In this document: positions 15,935 through 23,882 of the stretch, piece after piece | Position numbering within the stretch: position 1 is the first letter of the stretch | How the letters are laid out: every line of letters begins with the position of its first letter | Origin: Lachnospiraceae bacterium UBA2860 | Lineage (GTDB): Bacteria > Bacillota > Clostridia > Lachnospirales > Lachnospiraceae | Assembly: GCA_002350625.1 (NCBI GenBank) | Contig: DEFE01000014.1 | Coordinates: 18,906-70,554 of the forward strand | Direction of reading: 5' to 3' | Length of the DNA: 51,649 nt | The notes under the pieces: generated by a model | The model's database searches: none | Told to the model about the DNA's origin: nothing | Seen by the model: the letters and a program-made list of their open reading frames with translations, nothing else | Translations under genes and position numbers: made by a program

Positions 15935-18823
15935 ATGGGAATCAGCAAAAAAAGGATTATTTTGACAATCATACTGGCATTCCTGTTCGTCATCGCTTTC
16001 GGCTGGGTGATCATGATGCAGAATCATGCTGCGCTCGTCAGAGACAATGCCGGCGATGAAACTTTGAAGCGGGAAGAGGTCGCCCAGACGCTGGACGATA
16101 TTGAATCCGCCTGGGAGACCATGGAGAGCCGCATCCGGGAGCAGTACAGAGTAGATGCGACGCTCGCGTCGCTGGCTGTTCTCAATGATGTCGAGAAGAA
16201 CGGGGATCATGCGATCACCATGTATTCCGGCGGCGCAGTCATCAAGGTCGAGGACGGTAAAGTGACGGTCCCTGAAGACATTGAAGGGAAGTTCAACCTG
16301 ACCGCGGATCTGTTTGAAGGCAGGGACGGCCTCTTCGAGCTGCCGGGGAAGGCGGATGCCTTCGCCATTTACAGCAGAATCAGCGGTTCCTACTACTATG
16401 TCGAATGGCGTGAAGGGACCAGCATCCGCGAAGAGGTGGAAAGCGCGGTGGATATTCCGGGAATCCTCCGGAAGACGGAAGCAGCCTACAACGTGTATGC
16501 CCTGTGTGCTGCGGAACAGGGAGAAAGAATCCTGTACTGCAACGACATTATCGCGGATCTCAAAGAAGAACTGCAAAATAGCATGATTGAAAATGCGCCT
16601 TTAGAGGAAGCGGAGGGGGACGCCTTTTCCGAGTCCGGGACACTGTCCCTTAAGGACGTGACATTTCAGTATATAAAAAGCGCGGTTCCCGAAATCGACG
16701 GCTATTTGATCCTGCTGTCCATACAGCCGAATCTGTTTGTCAAAGCCCTCGGCCAGAGCACATATATGTTTACTGCTCTGATTGTGTTCCTTGCGGCCCT
16801 CATTACGTCGGGCATCTGGCTGTATGTCTATATCCGGAACAATGTGCTGCCCCCGACGCTGGAGAAATGGTACCGGCCCGCGAACGTTCGCCGCTTTGCG
16901 GTTCTGTGCGGCATAATTGGCGCAATACTCATCTTCTTAAGCGGCTGTCTGATCTATGCGCTCAGCGGTCTGTACGATAATACGGCGAAGGGCAAGGAAA
17001 GGCTTCGCACCGTCGAGGAAAGCCTGCATATGTATTCCGACCGCATGAAGCAGAATACGGAGCGCTTTGTTGACATTTATTTGGATTATGGCGCTCATAT
17101 TGCAGAAGTTTTGAATAACAGCCCGCAGCTTAGGGAACACTCGGTGCTGGAGACGCTGACGGACAGCATTTCCGCATCCTCCATCACGCTCTATGACGCA
17201 GAAGGGCATGAGACCGTAAGCAGCGGGGAATACATCGATCTTGCACTGGGGACGGATCCGAAGTCCGTCACCTATGATTTCCGGCGTGTACTGAAGGGAG
17301 TTCGCTCTGTCGTGCACGGCGTGGAAACCGACGAAATCACCGGGCAGAGAGGAATCAGAGTGGCGGTCCGGATTAACGACACTGCCGATCCTGACCGCTT
17401 TGGCGTCATGTTGATCTGTGTGGATCCGGCAATGCTGGATATTGATCTTGCGCTGATGGCAAATGCGGTTCTTGAGAATCAGGCCGGAGTGAATGTCATT
17501 CTGTGTATCGCCGATCAGAAAACGGGGCGGATTATCTCGTCGAGCAATGAGAACCTGGTCGGCAGAAACCTCTCTCAGTTCGGGCTCGATGCCGGTCAGC
17601 TGGAGGGAGCCGTCATCAAGACGGTCAGGACGGACGACGGATCTATGTATATGATTGCGCAGCAGCTTAGTTCCGTCGATCTCACGGAAGGTGAAGAGAC
17701 GTCAGAACCCCAGCTTGCCTGCTACATCGCTCCTGAGGCGGCGGAACCGGCCGGCATGCTTGCGTCCGCTGTCACCGGAAGCCTTCTTTTTGTTGTGATC
17801 TACGCGGTTCTTGCATGGCTGATCCTCGGCAGATATACCGACGAGTTTTGTGAACAGAATAAAACGACGGGGCCCGTGGAAAAAAGCCCCCGGAAATACT
17901 GGAGCGGCGTCCGGAACTATCTTGTTTCCATCAGGCCCGAAAGAATCGGCCTCATTACGATGGAGATCATCATCGGCCTGTACCTGACGCAGCAGATTCC
18001 TGTCGCCGGCTTTGATACGGCACGCTCCCGCAATTCTCTTTATTACTACATTACGTCGGGCAATTGGGAGAAGGGAATCAACCTGTTCGCGATCGCCGGG
18101 ATCCTGATCCTTCTGGGACAGATTGTCATGGCTGTGATTCTGATCGAGCTCCTGCTCGCATTCATTTCCACTTTTGTGGGCCAAAAGGGAAGAACGATCT
18201 GCAGGCTGATCAGAAGCCTTATCCTGTATCTGGCCCTTTTCCTGTTCATCATTCTGGCACTCAATGATCTCGGGATCAGTATGAGTGCGATTCTGGCGGC
18301 GATCGCATCGCTCGGCATTGCGGTTTCTCTGGGTGCCCAGCATTTCGTCTCGGATATCATCGCCGGGCTCACCATGGTATTCGAGGGCATCGTTCATGTG
18401 GGAGATATCGTCGACCTGGGCGCCGGCGCGAAACAGTACCACGGAGAAGTGCAGGAAATCGGCCTGCGCTTTATCCGGATCCAGACTCTCGACGGCAATA
18501 TCATCTCTCTCAGCAACCGCGATATCAACATGACCACCAATCTGACGCAGATGAATTCCTTGTGCAGGTGTGAGATCGTACTGTCCTCCGAATATCCGAT
18601 TGAAGAGATCGAAAAGATGCTGCGAATAGAACTGCCGGCGATCGGAGAGAAGGATGCGCGGATCCTGAAGGGGCCGGCTTACAACGGCATCCTGTCCTTC
18701 GGTGACGGAACGATGACCCTGCTGATCACGGCGGAATGCAGGGAAGAGGATCTCGTCGATGTGCAGCTCAATTTGAACAGTTCGGTGCAGCGCATCTTTA
18801 AACAGAACGGATATCGGCTGTAA
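15935..18823 (+). CDS. Large MscS-family mechanosensitive channel with two extracytoplasmic domains
   Basis: A predicted membrane channel of 962 residues, over three times the length of MscS. Predicted layout: helix 1 (about 7-28); external domain 1 (29-274); two helices (275-300, 319-343); external domain 2 (344-609); a helix (610-632); three more helices (670-780); and the pore helix from about 784 with the MscS pattern ASLGIAVSLGAQHFVSDIIAG. The beta domain (GDIVDLG, then LDGNIISLSN) and alpha/beta domain follow. Both external domains look like Cache-type or other ligand sensors; that is inference. The start was chosen by GGAAGGAG 10 bp upstream; an earlier ATG at 15905 is possible. Its stop abuts that of the convergent LysR gene. 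Confidence 0.85.
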   Translation: MGISKKRIILTIILAFLFVIAFGWVIMMQNHAALVRDNAGDETLKREEVAQTLDDIESAWETMESRIREQYRVDATLASLAVLNDVEKNGDHAITMYSGGAVIKVEDGKVTVPEDIEGKFNLTADLFEGRDGLFELPGKADAFAIYSRISGSYYYVEWREGTSIREEVESAVDIPGILRKTEAAYNVYALCAAEQGERILYCNDIIADLKEELQNSMIENAPLEEAEGDAFSESGTLSLKDVTFQYIKSAVPEIDGYLILLSIQPNLFVKALGQSTYMFTALIVFLAALITSGIWLYVYIRNNVLPPTLEKWYRPANVRRFAVLCGIIGAILIFLSGCLIYALSGLYDNTAKGKERLRTVEESLHMYSDRMKQNTERFVDIYLDYGAHIAEVLNNSPQLREHSVLETLTDSISASSITLYDAEGHETVSSGEYIDLALGTDPKSVTYDFRRVLKGVRSVVHGVETDEITGQRGIRVAVRINDTADPDRFGVMLICVDPAMLDIDLALMANAVLENQAGVNVILCIADQKTGRIISSSNENLVGRNLSQFGLDAGQLEGAVIKTVRTDDGSMYMIAQQLSSVDLTEGEETSEPQLACYIAPEAAEPAGMLASAVTGSLLFVVIYAVLAWLILGRYTDEFCEQNKTTGPVEKSPRKYWSGVRNYLVSIRPERIGLITMEIIIGLYLTQQIPVAGFDTARSRNSLYYYITSGNWEKGINLFAIAGILILLGQIVMAVILIELLLAFISTFVGQKGRTICRLIRSLILYLALFLFIILALNDLGISMSAILAAIASLGIAVSLGAQHFVSDIIAGLTMVFEGIVHVGDIVDLGAGAKQYHGEVQEIGLRFIRIQTLDGNIISLSNRDINMTTNLTQMNSLCRCEIVLSSEYPIEEIEKMLRIELPAIGEKDARILKGPAYNGILSFGDGTMTLLITAECREEDLVDVQLNLNSSVQRIFKQNGYRL

Positions 18824-19711
18824 TCACACCGTCGCGGTTTCCGTCAACACGTAATCCCGGAACCGCTCGGCTGCGGCGCCGAACTGCCGGTCCTTCCGCA
18901 TCGCGAGATAGGTGGTGCGCATAAGCGTCAGGTTCGGCATCCGGAGCACCGAGATCCTGTCATTCGGCAGGTCATCCGTCTTCACGGCGAAGGCCCAGCC
19001 GAGCCCGCGGGCGACGAGCGAGGTGATCTGCACGGCGGAGGAGCGGTAGCGGATGTCCTGGCGGATATTGCGCTCCGCGCAGAAGCGGTCGAGCTGCAGC
19101 CGCATGGCGGAGCTCTCCGCGTAGGAGATGCAGGGCCGCTTCGAGAGATCGAGCGGGCTGATCTGTGAGAGCTGCGCGAGCGGATCGGATTTCGCGGCGA
19201 TGAGCACGATCGGCTGCCGGATCAGCGGATACATGAGCAGGCGGCCGTCCGGCTCGGGCGGCTCCGAGCAGAAGCCGAAGTTGATCTCGTCGTGCAGCAG
19301 CGCACTGATGATCTTGCCTGTGCCGGCGATGTCGCACTCGATGCGCACGTCTCTGTTTTCTTCCCGCTCAAGAAAATGGCGGATCAGATCCGGGATGTAG
19401 TATTTCGGCGTCGGCTCCGTGTGCATGAAGCGGATGAGACCGTTGCGCTCCTGGTAGATGCGCTCCGCCGCAGCTTCGGCTCTGCCGGAGGCGGAGAGGA
19501 CTTCCTTCGCGTAGGCGAGGAAGATTTTTCCCTCCTGCGTGAGGTGCAGTGTGCGCCCTTTCTTCTGAAAAAGGGCGAAGCGGAGCTCATCCTCGAGCTT
19601 CCGGATCGCCTGCGTGAGAGAAGGCTGGGCGATCATCAGCTCCGCCGCGGAGCGGGTGAGCTGGCCGGATTCGGCGACTGTCACAAAGTACTTTAGCTGT
19701 GTAAGTGTCAT
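18824..19711 (-). CDS. LysR-family transcriptional regulator
   Basis: A 295-residue regulator starting MTLTQLKYFVTVAESGQLT. A winged-helix DNA-binding domain (about 1-60, with SAAELMIAQPSLTQAIRKLE) is followed by a linker helix. The periplasmic-binding-protein-like effector domain follows (about 90-295). The ATG at 19711 is preceded by TTGGAG 7 bp upstream. It is transcribed away from the carbohydrate locus that begins at 19893, the usual arrangement for a LysR protein controlling the divergent operon. Ligand unknown. It is convergent with the mscS-like gene, with no base between the two stop codons. Confidence 0.92.
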   Translation of the reverse strand: MTLTQLKYFVTVAESGQLTRSAAELMIAQPSLTQAIRKLEDELRFALFQKKGRTLHLTQEGKIFLAYAKEVLSASGRAEAAAERIYQERNGLIRFMHTEPTPKYYIPDLIRHFLEREENRDVRIECDIAGTGKIISALLHDEINFGFCSEPPEPDGRLLMYPLIRQPIVLIAAKSDPLAQLSQISPLDLSKRPCISYAESSAMRLQLDRFCAERNIRQDIRYRSSAVQITSLVARGLGWAFAVKTDDLPNDRISVLRMPNLTLMRTTYLAMRKDRQFGAAAERFRDYVLTETATV

Positions 19712-19720
19712 GATATTCTC

Positions 19721-19757
19721 CAATAACTATTGTTTTCGTCTGAAAATATTGTATAAT
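19721..19757 (+). promoter_or_regulatory. Promoter of the carbohydrate locus with LysR-type palindromes
   Basis: TTGTTT (19730-19735) and TATAAT (19752-19757) are 16 bp apart and read toward the yjbQ-tpi operon. Just upstream lies the perfect inverted repeat CAATA-AC-TATTG (19721-19732). AATATT-GTAT-AATATT overlaps the -10 region. Both are AT-rich dyads of the kind bound by LysR proteins in a shared divergent region. Assignment to the adjacent regulator is inference. The predicted leader is about 130 nt. Confidence 0.55.
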
Positions 19758-19892
19758 ATTGACGAAGTGTTGCGCGATGCGAAAACATTTAAAGCATAGG
19801 CAAAACCTTCGAAAAACCCTTATAAGTCATATTTTACAATAGCCTTGTTCCCGCGTAAAATGGTAAAAAAGAACAAAAAGAGGAGGGGGAAC

Positions 19893-20423
19893 ATGGCTGT
19901 ATATAAGGAAAAGATACAAATCAAATCCCATGGAACGACGCCTACTTTCATCAATATCACGAAGCAGGTGAGAGAGGCGATCGAGCATTCAGGCATTAAG
20001 AACGGCACAGTCACGGCGATTTCCCCGCATACGACCTGCTCGGTCTTCTTCGAGGAGTTCGTGCACGATTATCTGCCGGACGGCACGGAGTATCTGCAGA
20101 GAGACCTCAACAAGGTGCTCGAGAAGATCATTCCGGACCAGACGGTGGCTCCCTCGGAGGAGACATACCTCTATCCGGGCGAGAAGCACTACGAGGCCGT
20201 CGAGAGCTGGCCGGACGCCGCATCATACCTGCCGAACGGAGACAGGACGGCGCTGTTCAACTGCGACGCGCATTTAAAGGCCACGATTCTCGGCAACAGC
20301 GCGACCCTCGAGGTCGATGACGGGAAGCTGGCTGTCGGACCGACCGGATATGTCTATTTCGTCGATTTTGACCGCACGAGAGAACGCACGAGAAAGTGCA
20401 GCATCATTGTCATGGGAGAGTGA
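19893..20423 (+). CDS. YjbQ-family protein (UPF0047), first copy
   Basis: A 176-residue protein of the YjbQ/UPF0047 family, small beta-rich proteins with a conserved metal site and poorly defined function. A weak thiamine-phosphate-synthase-like activity has been reported for some members. The signature SPHTTCSVFFEE (about 45-56) and the second metal segment NCDAHLKATILG are present. It is slightly longer than the second copy at 32790 because of an insert in the middle. Start fixed by AGGAGGGGGA just before the ATG. It is the first gene of the carbohydrate locus and ends 9 bp before the TIM-like gene. Confidence 0.88.
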   Translation: MAVYKEKIQIKSHGTTPTFINITKQVREAIEHSGIKNGTVTAISPHTTCSVFFEEFVHDYLPDGTEYLQRDLNKVLEKIIPDQTVAPSEETYLYPGEKHYEAVESWPDAASYLPNGDRTALFNCDAHLKATILGNSATLEVDDGKLAVGPTGYVYFVDFDRTRERTRKCSIIVMGE

Positions 20424-20432
20424 GGTAAGGAT

Positions 20433-21125
20433 ATGAAGGTGAAGAGTCCGTTTTTAGTCGTTAACCCGAAGTCTTACCTCTACGGGCAGAAGAGCCTCGA
20501 GCTCGCCAAAGCGGCGGACGAGACGGCTGCAGCCGTGGGGATCCCGGTGCTGTTTACCTGCCCCTTCGCGGATCTCAGGCTCATCAAGGAGAACACGGAG
20601 CACGTGATCGTCTGCGCGCAGTCCATGGATCCGCTGACACCCGGGCGCGGGATGGGACACGTTCTTCCGGAGTCCCTGAAGGAAGCCGGCGCTGAGGCCG
20701 TGTTCCTCAACCACGCGGAGAATACGAAGACGCTGACAGAGCTCTACGCCTGCGTTAGAAGAGCGAAGGAGCTCGACATGTTCACGATCGTGTGCGCGGA
20801 CAGCGTGACGGAAGCGAAAGCGGCCTGCTGTCTCGGCGCGGACGCGGTGCTCGCCGAGCCGACGGATCTCATCGGCACAGGCCAGGTCGCGGACGATTCC
20901 TACACGATCGACACGGTGAAAGCACTGCATGAGATCAATCCGGACGTGCTCGTCATGATCGCCTCCGGCGTCACGACGGCGGACGACTGCTACAACGTGA
21001 TCCGCCTCGGCGCGGACGGCACGGGCGCCACATCGGGGATCTTAAAGGCACCGTCGCCGGCGGTCCGCGTCCGCGAGATGGCGGAAGCGATCGCGAAGGC
21101 CGGAAGAGAGCGCGGCCTCATCTAA
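20433..21125 (+). CDS. Triosephosphate isomerase-like enzyme, archaeal type
   Basis: A 230-residue TIM barrel, shorter than bacterial glycolytic TpiA (about 250) and close to archaeal TpiA. The substrate Asn and Lys are in VVNPKSY (about 9-15), the catalytic His in LNHAENT (about 92-98), and the catalytic Glu in AEPTDLIGTG (about 144-153). IASGVTTADD and the phosphate-binding GATSGI follow. Related enzymes in erythritol and erythrulose pathways (EryH and LerI groups) isomerise tetrulose phosphates instead of triose phosphates. Given its operon, such a substrate or dihydroxyacetone phosphate is plausible. GAGGTAAGG lies upstream of the ATG. Confidence 0.82.
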   Translation: MKVKSPFLVVNPKSYLYGQKSLELAKAADETAAAVGIPVLFTCPFADLRLIKENTEHVIVCAQSMDPLTPGRGMGHVLPESLKEAGAEAVFLNHAENTKTLTELYACVRRAKELDMFTIVCADSVTEAKAACCLGADAVLAEPTDLIGTGQVADDSYTIDTVKALHEINPDVLVMIASGVTTADDCYNVIRLGADGTGATSGILKAPSPAVRVREMAEAIAKAGRERGLI

Positions 21126-21134
21126 TTGTAAGTG

Positions 21135-21172
21135 ACATCCGGATCGGGATGCAGGTGCATCCGGGCGGATGT
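21135..21172 (+). promoter_or_regulatory. Nested hairpin before the binding-protein gene
   Basis: The outer arms ACATCCG (21135-21141) and CGGATGT (21166-21172) enclose the inner arms GGATGCA (21147-21153) and TGCATCC (21156-21162). The structure has no T run, so it is not a standard terminator. It may stabilise the downstream mRNA end or be an operator. Confidence 0.45.
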
Positions 21173-21211
21173 AACTGATACCATTCTCTATCACAACAAG
21201 GAGGTATGTTT

Positions 21212-22234
21212 ATGAAGAAGAAACTTATGTCCCTCATCCTTGCTGCAGGCATGATCGTTTCTACGCTCGCAGGCGCCGTAACAGTCGCAGCCGAGGAAGC
21301 TGACAACAGCGATTTCACGATCGTCACGATCGTCAAGCTGACAGGTGTGGCGTGGTTCGACCGCATGGAAGAAGGCGTCAACAAGTTTGCTGAAGACACA
21401 GGCGTCGACGCTTATCAGATCGGCGACACGACAGCTGACCCGGCTGCACAGGTGCAGAAGATCCGCGAAGCGATGGATGCCGGCGCTGACGCCATCTGCG
21501 TCGTCCCGAACTCCACAGAGTCCCTTGAAGAGGTTCTGAAGGAAGCGCGTGAGAAGGGCATCGTCGTCATCACACACGAGGCATCTGACGTCACAAATGC
21601 CGACTACGATATCGAAGCTTTCGATAACGCAGCTTACGGCAAGCACTTCATGGAAGAGCAGCTTGGACCGATGATGGGCGGCAAGGGCAAGTACACGACT
21701 TATGTCGGCTCTCTGACAGCGACCTCCCACAATGAATGGGTTGACGCTTCCGTCGCTTATCAGGAAGAGAATTATCCGGACATGGAACTCGTCTCCAACA
21801 AGAACGAGACCACTGAGGACTCCGAGAACGCTTACAACATCACAAAGCAGCTCCTTCAGAGCGATCCGGACATCATCGGCTTCCAGGGCTCCGCTATGAC
21901 GGATATCCCGGGTGCTGCCCGCGCGATCGAGGAAATGGGCCTTCAGGATTCCACATTCTGCATCGGCACATCGCTTGTCTCCGTGGCCGGCCAGTATCTT
22001 GAAACCGGCGCGATCGACATGATCTCCTTCTGGGATCCGGCGCTTGCAGGCTATGCGATGAACGAACTCGCTCTTAAGATGCTCAAGGGCGAAGCGATCG
22101 AAGACGGCATGGACCTCGAGGCGGAAGGCTATCAGGGCCTCCTTCTTAAGCAGAACGACAAGGGCGCGAACGTCCTCTACGGCCAGGCCTGGATCGATGT
22201 CAACAAGGACAACATGGGTGACTACGACTTCTGA
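21212..22234 (+). CDS. Sugar ABC transporter substrate-binding protein, LsrB/RhaS-like
   Basis: A 340-residue periplasmic-binding-protein fold (type 4, ribose/rhamnose/AI-2 group). The mature start IVTIVKLTGVAWFDRMEEG and the end VNKDNMGDYDF match the LsrB/RhaS pattern. The signal peptide (about 1-27, MKKKLMSLILAAG start) ends in AVTVAAEE with no cysteine. A lipobox is therefore missing and cleavage by signal peptidase I is expected, unusual for a Gram-positive importer. The ATG at 21212 is 6 bp after GGAGGT; the ATG at 21206 touches it. A strong terminator follows the gene, which should raise its transcript over the rest of the importer. Confidence 0.9.
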   Translation: MKKKLMSLILAAGMIVSTLAGAVTVAAEEADNSDFTIVTIVKLTGVAWFDRMEEGVNKFAEDTGVDAYQIGDTTADPAAQVQKIREAMDAGADAICVVPNSTESLEEVLKEAREKGIVVITHEASDVTNADYDIEAFDNAAYGKHFMEEQLGPMMGGKGKYTTYVGSLTATSHNEWVDASVAYQEENYPDMELVSNKNETTEDSENAYNITKQLLQSDPDIIGFQGSAMTDIPGAARAIEEMGLQDSTFCIGTSLVSVAGQYLETGAIDMISFWDPALAGYAMNELALKMLKGEAIEDGMDLEAEGYQGLLLKQNDKGANVLYGQAWIDVNKDNMGDYDF

Positions 22235-22286
22235 TAAAGCACAGTTGATTTGACTTTCAATTAAGAAGATCAGTTTGCTTGTCACG

Positions 22287-22326
22287 GGGAACTGTTATGG
22301 GAACACGCATAACAGTTCCCTTTTTT
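22287..22326 (+). terminator. Intrinsic terminator or attenuator after the binding-protein gene
   Basis: GGGAACTGTTATG (22287-22299) pairs perfectly with CATAACAGTTCCC (22308-22320) over 13 bp, and six T follow. It sits between the binding protein and the ATPase. Partial read-through would give excess binding protein, as in other ABC import operons. Confidence 0.92.
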
Positions 22327-22367
22327 AGAAAAAGGGATGTAATCGCAGCAGGAAAGGATATACGGCT

Positions 22368-23882
22368 ATGGCAGGGAAGACACTAATCAAGCTGGACGGG
22401 ATCTCCATCTCCTTCGGCGGCGTCCACGCGCTGCAGGATGTGGATTTCGAGATCCTGGAGGGGCAGACATTATGCCTCGCCGGCGAAAATGGCGGCGGCA
22501 AGTCGACGCTGATCAAGATCATTTCCGGGTTCTACCGGCCGGACAGAGGGACGATCGAAATCGACGGGAAGCAGTATTCGCACCTGACCCCGAAGCAGGC
22601 GATCGACCTCGGCATACAGGTTATCTATCAGGATTTCGCGATCTTCCCGAACCTGACCGTGGCCGAAAACATCGCGCTGTCCGCGGAGCGGCTCGACGGC
22701 CGGAAGACCGTGAGCTGGAGGACCGTCAAGAAGAGGGCGCAGGAGGCGCTTGACATGATCAATGTCAAGATGGACCTCGACGCCATTCTCGCTGATCTGC
22801 CGGTGGCCAGCAAGCAGCTGGTGGCGATCTGCCGTTCGCTTCTGCAGAACGCAAGACTCCTCATTATGGATGAGCCGACCACGGCCCTGACGAAGAACGA
22901 GGTCAACTCGCTCTTTAAGGTCGTGCGGGATCTGCAGAAGAAGGGAATTTCCGTGGTTTTCGTCAGCCACAAACTCGAGGAGGTCTACGAGATCGCGGAA
23001 CAGCTGGTGATTCTCAGGAACGGCAAGAAGGTGATCGAGGGACCGATCAAGGACTTCGACCGCAAGAAGTTCATCTATTACATGACCGGCCGCGAGATCG
23101 AGAACGAAAAATTCGAAGTGAAATCGATCGGATCCGAGCCGCTTCTCGAAGTGAAGAATATCGGCATCAAGGATCTGTTTAAGGATATTTCTTTTAAGCT
23201 CTACGCGGGTGAAGTCCTCGGCATCACGGGACTTCTGGGCTCCGGGCGGAGCGAGCTCGCAAGAGCGCTGTTTAACCTTGAGAAGATTGACACCGGCGAG
23301 GTGATCCTCGAAGGGAAGAAGCTGAGTCTCAAGGATGTCAAGGACGCGATCAACGTGGGGATCGCGTACGTCCCGGAGGACAGACTTACAGAAGGACTTT
23401 TCATGCCGCAGACGATCTCAAGAAACATGATCTCCGCGGTGATCGAGCGCAACCTCAATAAGGCTGGGCTGATCGACAACGACGGCGTCCGGGAGAGATC
23501 CGCAGACTGGGTGAAGGAGCTGAAGGTCAAGACGCCTTCCACGGAGCTGCCGGTGCAGGCCCTGTCCGGCGGCAACCAGCAGAAGGTCGTGCTCGCCAAG
23601 TGGCTCTCCACGAAGCCCAAGGTTCTGATTCTGAACAGCCCGACCGTCGGCATCGACGTCGGCGCGAAGGCGGATATCTACGCTTACACGAAGCGGCTGG
23701 CGGAGGAAGGCATCGGGGTCATCATCATCTCCGACGACCTGCCCGAGATTCTCGACAACTGCAACCGGGCGATCATCATGAAGAGAGGCCGCCTGGCAGG
23801 AGAGTTCGAGACGGCCGAGATGGAAGAAGCCCGCCTGGCGGATATTCTGGCGGAGGCCAATGACGAAGGAGGTGCCGCGTAA
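22368..23882 (+). CDS. Sugar ABC transporter ATPase (two-domain, RbsA/LsrA class)
   Basis: A cytoplasmic ATPase of 504 residues with two fused nucleotide-binding domains. Domain 1 has Walker A GENGGGKST (about 41-49, Gly replacing the usual Ala) and an intact Walker B LLIMDEP (about 164-170). Its signature is weak (LPVASKQ). Domain 2 has a degenerate Walker A GLLGSGRSE (about 288-296) and a good signature LSGGNQQ (about 399-405). Its Walker B reads VLILNSPTVG (about 419-428): the catalytic Glu is Ser and the Asp is Asn. One working hydrolysis site, formed by domain 1 Walker motifs and domain 2 signature, is therefore expected. The stop overlaps the first permease start. Confidence 0.93.
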   Translation: MAGKTLIKLDGISISFGGVHALQDVDFEILEGQTLCLAGENGGGKSTLIKIISGFYRPDRGTIEIDGKQYSHLTPKQAIDLGIQVIYQDFAIFPNLTVAENIALSAERLDGRKTVSWRTVKKRAQEALDMINVKMDLDAILADLPVASKQLVAICRSLLQNARLLIMDEPTTALTKNEVNSLFKVVRDLQKKGISVVFVSHKLEEVYEIAEQLVILRNGKKVIEGPIKDFDRKKFIYYMTGREIENEKFEVKSIGSEPLLEVKNIGIKDLFKDISFKLYAGEVLGITGLLGSGRSELARALFNLEKIDTGEVILEGKKLSLKDVKDAINVGIAYVPEDRLTEGLFMPQTISRNMISAVIERNLNKAGLIDNDGVRERSADWVKELKVKTPSTELPVQALSGGNQQKVVLAKWLSTKPKVLILNSPTVGIDVGAKADIYAYTKRLAEEGIGVIIISDDLPEILDNCNRAIIMKRGRLAGEFETAEMEEARLADILAEANDEGGAA

